This document shows positions 5,080 through 7,312 of a stretch of DNA of 7,312 nucleotides, piece after piece (the stretch's first letter is position 1; each line of letters starts with the position of its first letter). Source of the stretch: an uncultured Chloroflexota bacterium (GTDB lineage Bacteria > Chloroflexota > Anaerolineae > Aggregatilineales > Phototrophicaceae); the NCBI GenBank assembly GCA_937988705.1, contig CALKIA010000483.1:1-7312 (forward strand). Direction: 5' to 3'. The notes under the pieces are model-generated. The model was not told the origin of the DNA, searched no databases, and worked only from the letters and a program-made list of their open reading frames with translations. The position numbers and the translations under genes are program-made.

Positions 5080-7308
5080 TTACGTTGGCTCATCGTCGAC
5101 AAACGTCGGCGGTTTGGTGGGGGGCCGTACCTCAGGCGTGCTCGGCGTTGTCCGCAGCGCCTTGAGCGTCTCTTCATCGATACTGCGCCCATTATAGCGG
5201 GCATAGAGCGCGGGGCTCTCAAACGGGTCAACAGCATACCGCCATGTGCGCTTACCGACCTGCCGCAGCAGCGACCGGCACTCGGTACAACGGACTGTAC
5301 TGCGCGGGCGCGGAATCCCCACTAAACGTTCGGTCCGCGTTTCGACCTGCAAGTGCCCGCGACCGCACACCGGGCAGGTCTCGATGATGAAGCCCTCGGC
5401 AAAGCGTTCCTGCGCCGTCAACCCGCGCCAGTACAACCCGATATAGACGAGGATGACGATCAGTGCCATGACGCCGAGCACCGCTTCCGGCGCGACCTGG
5501 AGGCCGCTGCTACCGGTCGCAACGGCAGTTTCCGGCGTCGGCGTCGGCGTGAGCGCCGCTTGGGCGGCAGTCGTCTCGGTCGGCGGGAACAGCTGCACCA
5601 CTTCGCGCGTCGCACTCGGGATGAGATCTACTGTCGGGCTCTCGGTGGGCGGCGGCAGCGGCGTCGAAGTCGCTGTCGGCGGCATGGGACTGGACGTATT
5701 CGTCGGGCGGGCGGTCGCTGTTGCGGTCGGGCGCGGCGTATTTGTGCTGGTCGGGCGTTCCGTCGCCGTCTCAGTGGGCGTCGGCGTTTCCGTGGGCACA
5801 ATTGGCGTCCGCGTTGGGCGGCGGGTAGCCGTGTCCGTGGGAATAATCACCACGGCGACCTCTTCCGTCGCTTCGACTGTACTGGTCAGCGTCGGCGCTG
5901 CGGTCGGCGTGTTGGATGGAGTCCGCGTTGGCGTGCGGCTCGACGTAGCCGTGTTCGTCGGTTCAGGCGATGGCGTGTCCGTCGAACTTGGTGTAACCGT
6001 GGGTGTCGCGCTCGGAACAGCCGTGTCAGTGAAGGTCGGCAGCGGCGTGTCGCTCGGCGTCTGGGACGGTACGATCGTACTCGTCGGCTCCGGTGACGCT
6101 GTCTCGGTCGGCGCGGTGGTATTGGTCAGCGTCGGTGTTGCTGTTTCGCTCGGTGCGGGCGATGCAGTTTCCGTTGGCGTCGCACTCGGCGCCGTGGTAT
6201 TGGTCTGCGTCGGCGCAGGAGTATCGGTCGGCGCAGTGGTATTGGTCCGCGTTGGCGTTGACGTGCTGCTCGGTTCAGGCGTATCTGTCGGCGCTGGGGT
6301 ATCGGTCGCCGTCAGGCTGGGTGTCCTGCTTGGCGTTGACGTTTCGCTCGGTTCAGGCGTATCTGTCGGCGCTGGGGTATCGGTCGCCGTCAGGCTGGGT
6401 GTTCTGCTTGGCGTTGACGTTTCGCTCGGTTCAGGCGACGCGGTGTCGGTCGGACTCGGCGTGAAGGTAAGCGTAGCGCTGGGCGTCGGCGTGCGGCTCG
6501 GCACGGTCGTGTTGGTCGGAATCGGTGACGGGGTGTCCGTGGCTGTCGGGGTCGAGGTCAGGGTCGCAGTAGGGGTTAGGCTGGGTGTATCGGTCGCGGT
6601 GAACGTGAGGGTCGGCGTCACGGTCGCACTCGGCGTCGCGCTCGGCGTCCATGTGAACGTCGGCGTGGGCGACTGCGACGGCGTAAACGTCGCGCTCGGC
6701 GTCAGCGCATAGACCCGGAGGACAGGCAGCGCTGGCAGTGGCACCGCCAGTTCGACCAAGCGGCGGGCAATCCACGCAAAACCATCGCCAAACCGGATCA
6801 AAATCCAACTGGAGTCTTCAGTCCGCCCCACCGGTTCGATCACCGTACCACTGTCAATTTGCCCTAATACTTCATAGCGAAAGTTCGGGCCAGAGCGGAC
6901 AAATGCTTCGACTCCGCCTGCATCCACCCAGCTCCCCGCCGGCGTGGCTGTGGCGATGAAGGGCGTCTCTGTCGGGTCGGGTGAGAGCGGCGTGGGCGTG
7001 AGGTTAGTTTCGTCCAGCGTGGGCAGCGCATCAACACTCACCGCCCAGTAGGCGAGATCGCGGCGAATCCAGCCAAAACCGCGTCCGTACTGGATGAGCA
7101 CCCAGTTCCCGGACTGGCTGCGATTCAGCGGATACACCCGGTCACCTGCGACCAGGCGTCCGACCGGCAGCGACTGCTCGGTGGGCGCCGAACGTACGTA
7201 AATATCCCGTCCGATCACATAGCTGCCGAGCGGTGTCGGTTCCTGCGCCCAAGCCAACGATGCGCTCAACAACGTGAGTATCAGAACGATGATCAGACGG
7301 AATTTCAC
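5080..7308 (-). CDS. Membrane protein: two SH3 domains, Thr/Pro stalk, TM helix, zinc ribbon
   Basis: A 742-residue protein with predicted type I topology. Residues 1-21 form a signal peptide (MKFRLIIVLILTLLSASLAW, cleavage after AWA). Two bacterial SH3 domains follow at about 28-90 (RDIYVRSAPTEQSLPVGRL, GFGWIRRDL) and 126-190 (VEAFVRSGPNFRYEVLGQI, GFAWIARRL). Residues about 202-600 are a low-complexity stalk of Thr, Pro and Ser with some acidic residues and three NTTAP copies, a likely O-glycosylation target. One transmembrane helix lies at about 609-627, followed by basic residues that place the tail in the cytoplasm. The tail has a zinc ribbon, CPVC (C645, C648) and CTEC (C674, C677), a conserved-looking WRYAVDPFESPALYARYNGR stretch and an acidic/Pro end. 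SH3 domains of this type often bind cell wall, so a wall-bound sensor or scaffold is plausible. No enzyme domain is seen. The start is GTG 7308-7306; only four bases lie upstream in the window, so a longer N-terminus cannot be excluded, though the signal peptide fits well. Confidence 0.88.
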   Translation of the reverse strand: MKFRLIIVLILTLLSASLAWAQEPTPLGSYVIGRDIYVRSAPTEQSLPVGRLVAGDRVYPLNRSQSGNWVLIQYGRGFGWIRRDLAYWAVSVDALPTLDETNLTPTPLSPDPTETPFIATATPAGSWVDAGGVEAFVRSGPNFRYEVLGQIDSGTVIEPVGRTEDSSWILIRFGDGFAWIARRLVELAVPLPALPVLRVYALTPSATFTPSQSPTPTFTWTPSATPSATVTPTLTFTATDTPSLTPTATLTSTPTATDTPSPIPTNTTVPSRTPTPSATLTFTPSPTDTASPEPSETSTPSRTPSLTATDTPAPTDTPEPSETSTPSRTPSLTATDTPAPTDTPEPSSTSTPTRTNTTAPTDTPAPTQTNTTAPSATPTETASPAPSETATPTLTNTTAPTETASPEPTSTIVPSQTPSDTPLPTFTDTAVPSATPTVTPSSTDTPSPEPTNTATSSRTPTRTPSNTPTAAPTLTSTVEATEEVAVVIIPTDTATRRPTRTPIVPTETPTPTETATERPTSTNTPRPTATATARPTNTSSPMPPTATSTPLPPPTESPTVDLIPSATREVVQLFPPTETTAAQAALTPTPTPETAVATGSSGLQVAPEAVLGVMALIVILVYIGLYWRGLTAQERFAEGFIIETCPVCGRGHLQVETRTERLVGIPRPRSTVRCTECRSLLRQVGKRTWRYAVDPFESPALYARYNGRSIDEETLKALRTTPSTPEVRPPTKPPTFVDDEPT
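5509..6705 (-). repeat. Low-complexity Thr/Pro/Ser-coding tract
   Basis: This stretch encodes the stalk of the membrane protein. The coding strand is dominated by ACx and CCx codons, so the plus strand is packed with GTCGGCGT-like words and is G/T-rich. The compositional skew leaves a long stop-free frame on the plus strand that does not look like a gene. Confidence 0.8.
6271..6426 (-). repeat. Tandem 78-bp duplication within the stalk coding region
   Basis: Bases 6271-6348 and 6349-6426 are identical except for one position (C at 6325, T at 6403). That change is synonymous: Arg AGG against AGA on the coding strand. Similarity reaches partly into the flanks on both sides. The unit encodes 26 residues including PSRTPSLTATDTPAPTDT, so copy number would change stalk length without shifting frame. 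Near identity at silent sites points to a recent duplication or gene conversion. Confidence 0.9.
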
Positions 7309-7312
7309 AGAG

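Noticed and set aside
5353..6096. Plus-strand open frame of 247 codons rich in Arg and Gly
   Set aside because: It is a compositional shadow of the same stalk gene, with extreme Arg bias and no recognisable domain.
5453..6712. Long plus-strand open frame of 419 codons rich in Val, Gly and Ser
   Set aside because: It is antisense to the Thr/Pro stalk. ACx/CCx codons read in reverse give a stop-free Val/Gly/Ser pattern with no fold, and the sense frame has a signal peptide, SH3 domains, a TM helix and a zinc ribbon.

Overview
The window looks like a piece of a GC-rich Chloroflexota (Anaerolineae-like) chromosome. This is inferred from the style of the proteins: long Thr/Pro linkers (TPTPTETP-type), bacterial SH3 and CARDB modules on secreted proteins, and a membrane protein ending in a cytoplasmic CPVC...CTEC zinc ribbon. 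No taxonomic marker was searched. I see no rRNA, tRNA, CRISPR array, transposase or phage gene.

Layout. (1) Bases 1-1258, minus strand: an MBL-fold metallo-hydrolase gene followed by greA. They overlap by four bases (ATGA), and greA runs off the left edge. A good sigma-70-type promoter (TTGATT-17-TATACT) lies upstream of the hydrolase. (2) Bases 1259-1415: a divergent control region with that promoter and a plus-strand TATAAT box. (3) Bases 1416-3548, plus strand: a secreted protein made of a type 1 periplasmic-binding domain, an SH3 domain, a Pro/Thr linker, a CARDB domain and an unassigned C-terminal domain. (4) Bases 3549-3885: a convergent intergenic region with GC-rich hairpins, a terminator-like structure and a BIME-like pair of inverted palindromes. 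(5) Bases 3886-7308, minus strand: a likely two-gene operon. The first gene encodes a type I membrane protein (signal peptide, two SH3 domains, a stalk of about 400 residues rich in Thr/Pro/Ser, one transmembrane helix, cytoplasmic zinc ribbon). The second encodes an M23 peptidase lipoprotein on a Thr/Pro tether. They use GTG and TTG starts.

How the genes may work together. Three of the five genes encode proteins acting outside the membrane, and these share SH3 modules and Thr/Pro linkers, which suggests cell-wall binding, sensing or remodelling. The SH3-stalk-TM-zinc ribbon protein could sense the wall or act as a scaffold, and the adjacent M23 protein could be its hydrolytic or wall-binding partner. 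That link is inferred from gene order and domains. The most notable points are this architecture, a Glu in place of the usual Asp metal ligand in the M23 protein, the solute-binding domain fused to SH3 and CARDB with no transporter genes beside it, and a recent in-frame 78-bp duplication in the stalk.
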